NCBI RefSeq assembly: GCF_000181495.1
Contig: NZ_ABCF01000030.1
Span: 1-35,245 of the forward strand
Direction: 5' to 3'
Source: Bacillus sp. SG-1
GTDB taxonomy: Bacteria > Bacillota > Bacilli > Bacillales > Bacillaceae_B
Length of the DNA stretch: 35,245 bases
Part shown: in pieces, positions 33,943 to 35,245 of the stretch
How positions within the stretch are numbered: the stretch's first letter is position 1
How the letters are laid out: every line of letters starts with the position of its first letter
Made by a program: the position numbers and the translations under genes
The notes under the pieces: model-generated
What the model was told of the DNA's origin: nothing
Databases searched by the model: none
Seen by the model: only the letters and a program-made list of their open reading frames with translations

Positions 33943-33971
33943 TTGTTTTCTTGTGACTTTTCTCATATAAT
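33943..33971 (+). promoter_or_regulatory. Plus-strand sigma-A promoter upstream of the IDEAL gene
   Basis: TTGTTT (33943-33948), 17-base spacer, TATAAT (33966-33971). It would start a transcript near 33978 with a leader of about 270 bases before the IDEAL gene; the leader holds the hairpin CCGGAAAATCCGG and an AAAAGGAG lacking an ordinary start codon. Confidence 0.55.
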
Positions 33972-34246
33972 ATAAAAAAGTTCTTTTACACCGGAAAATC
34001 CGGAGGGCCCAAAAGGAGCTTATTTATAAACACAGCAAGGTTATCGTTCTTTTGCCAAAAAATATTACAATACAGCCTGCAAACAGCCCATTATAATTTA
34101 CTGAACTGGTCCAGCTTCAGCAATCGATTACTTGCGCATGAATAAACCGTTAACGTTTATCCACTTGAGATTTGATGGTGTCTGTCATGGGGTTACATCG
34201 GTTTTTATGTAATGTGCTTTATAAAAAAGACTTCAGGGGTGAGCTT

Positions 34247-34486
34247 ATGGATAAAAAGAAAACTTATTCAGAGATGATGAAGGCAAGTGCAATGTCACGG
34301 AAAACAGCCACCGAGATGACCCTAAATGAGATCTATGTTGATATGGTATTGAATGAAGTTAACTTAATGAATCAAAAACGTAAACTGAAAGAAGAATTGG
34401 ACTGCGCCCTTGATCAGCGTGATAAACAAAAATTCATGACACTCTCTCTTCAATTGAGAAAATTGACCGAGGAATATGGCATATAA
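34247..34486 (+). CDS. Small IDEAL-domain protein
   Basis: 79 residues, charged and helical. The C-terminal part KEELDCALDQRDKQKFMTLSLQLRKL fits the IDEAL domain found in short Bacillaceae proteins. ATG 34247 (MDKKKTYSEMMK) has AGGGGTGAG just upstream; the open frame to 34172 adds unlikely residues. It lies next to comK, where B. subtilis has the small gene yhzC, which may be the counterpart. The function is unknown; IDEAL segments are often attached to regulatory or adaptor proteins. Confidence 0.8.
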   Translation: MDKKKTYSEMMKASAMSRKTATEMTLNEIYVDMVLNEVNLMNQKRKLKEELDCALDQRDKQKFMTLSLQLRKLTEEYGI

Positions 34487-34490
34487 TCAA

Positions 34491-34524
34491 TGGACTGACT
34501 TATAAAGTCAGTCCTACTTATTTT
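34491..34524 (+). terminator. Terminator of the IDEAL gene
   Basis: Perfect 10-bp stem GGACTGACTT / AAGTCAGTCC (34492-34501 with 34505-34514), three-base loop, then TACTTATTTT. It may act in both directions for the convergent pair. Confidence 0.8.
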
Positions 34525-34525
34525 C

Positions 34526-35245
34526 TCATGCACTCTCTAAGTGTTTTCTCTTTTTCGCTTCGGTGTCCTTTATTTCGCGAGTAAGTTCGTTTGCCATTTG
34601 TGCCAATTTAGACGAAAGACCGGAAATTCTGCTGCGTGTATCTGAGACCTTGCTTATAGTCCGGTTAATTTTATCCTGGACCATCAAGTCCGAGAAAAAG
34701 TTATCAAAAAACATATCCGTCAAGCTGAGGAATCCGGAAACCTCGAGGGTTTGAACGGCTTCCATATTAAGATCCTGCAGTTCCTTTTCCAATCTTTTCA
34801 GATATCTCTGCGCTTCATGTAGAGCTCTCTGGGCTTCATCCATTTTTGATCGCTTTGCATAGGTGGAAATGAGATCCCCTCCTGCAAGGTCAAGCATTCC
34901 CCAGTTTTTTGCGCTTCCAAGCAAGTCGGAAGCCGTGTCCAGTTTTAAACGGGCCATGGCGGCAGCTTCTTCAGCCTCCTTCACTTCTTTCAGTCCAACT
35001 TTCAATTCCGCAGACTGTTCAGCCAAGTTATATAACAGGTCACTAAGAGGAGAAGAAGAATCGTGAATCAATTTTTCTTTTTCTTCAAGCAGCATGCCAT
35101 ACTTCCGTTCAGGATTTCCAAGCCGTATCAGTTTTTCTGAGACTTCCCTGTCTTCTTCTTCCAGTTCTTTCACAGTCATACGCCACTCATCATATTGAAG
35201 CTTTGCCTTTACAGCTTCTTCCTTTTCGAGCTGGAGGCGTTCTTC
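34526..35245 (-). CDS. Coiled-coil protein of unknown function (start-side cut by the window edge)
   Basis: The last 239 residues of a larger protein. The frame stays open to the window end without a start that has a ribosome site. It is rich in Glu, Lys, Leu and Ala in heptads, with long helical stretches (EERLQLEKEEAVKAKLQYDEW, EEDREVSEKLIRLG, EAQRYLKRLEKELQDL, SSKLAQMANELTREIKDTEAKKRKHLE). A central GSAKNWGMLDLAGGDLISTYAKRSKMDEAQ and FLSLTDMFFDNFFSDLMVQDKINR break the coil, the latter perhaps as a short hydrophobic hinge. No transmembrane span is obvious. I cannot name a family. Confidence 0.75.
   Translation of the reverse strand, partial: EERLQLEKEEAVKAKLQYDEWRMTVKELEEEDREVSEKLIRLGNPERKYGMLLEEKEKLIHDSSSPLSDLLYNLAEQSAELKVGLKEVKEAEEAAAMARLKLDTASDLLGSAKNWGMLDLAGGDLISTYAKRSKMDEAQRALHEAQRYLKRLEKELQDLNMEAVQTLEVSGFLSLTDMFFDNFFSDLMVQDKINRTISKVSDTRSRISGLSSKLAQMANELTREIKDTEAKKRKHLESA

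Overview
The window reads as chromosome of a low-to-moderate-GC endospore-forming Bacillaceae (Bacillus/Rossellomorea-like, not B. subtilis itself). The reasons are strong AGGAGG-type ribosome binding sites, TTG and GTG starts, a complete spore-coat germination operon (gerPA-PF), comK, addAB, sipV-type signal peptidase, and a gene order that follows the B. subtilis comK-yhjD-yhjE-sipV ... addB-addA ... hlpB-gerP-yisK-yisL ... yisN-asnO ... yisQ segment, as I recall that map.

Layout. 1-212: four 53-bp tandem repeats. 362-3726: MATE efflux pump, then a nitrogen-controlled glnK-amtB pair with two TnrA/GlnR-type boxes. 3764-4175: nested tandem repeats. 4228-6812: asnO (minus) and a divergent yisN-like gene. 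7018-10512: a small membrane protein, a FIST-PAS-GGDEF-EAL signalling protein with a degenerate GGDEF motif, and a GC-rich gene-free spacer. 10560-13153 (minus): yisL, yisK and a DUF418 membrane protein. 13208-15216: gerPA-PF behind a sigma-K-like promoter. 15235-15543: hlpB. 15668-15880: a second 53-bp array in the place where B. subtilis carries sbcD-sbcC. 16068-23334 (minus): addB-addA recombination helicase-nuclease. 23659-24688: broken MFS transporter. 24760-27706: MDR oxidoreductase, then thiolase and SDR reductase. 27895-28880: tiny lipoprotein, a 130-bp inverted-repeat element and the largest 53-bp array. 28932-32372 (minus): sipV, yhjE and an S9 peptidase. 32595-33828: yhjD behind a promoter carrying a LexA-type box, and comK (minus). 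33943-35245: IDEAL-domain protein and the truncated start-side of a coiled-coil gene.

How the parts relate. PII and AmtB import and sense ammonium, and asparagine synthetase uses nitrogen nearby. AddAB repairs double-strand breaks, and a gene with an SOS-like operator (yhjD) sits in the same neighbourhood. GerP proteins are spore-coat components needed for germinant access. Thiolase plus reductase could form a (3-hydroxy)acyl-CoA module.

The most unusual observation is a set of intergenic tandem arrays whose sequences differ (at least three classes) but whose period is 53 bp wherever I could count it, without indels over 12 consecutive units in the largest. A fourth class runs at 51-52 bp. 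They sit at or near places where the local gene order departs from B. subtilis. I know of no named element matching them. All calls were made by reading; no alignment or folding program was run.
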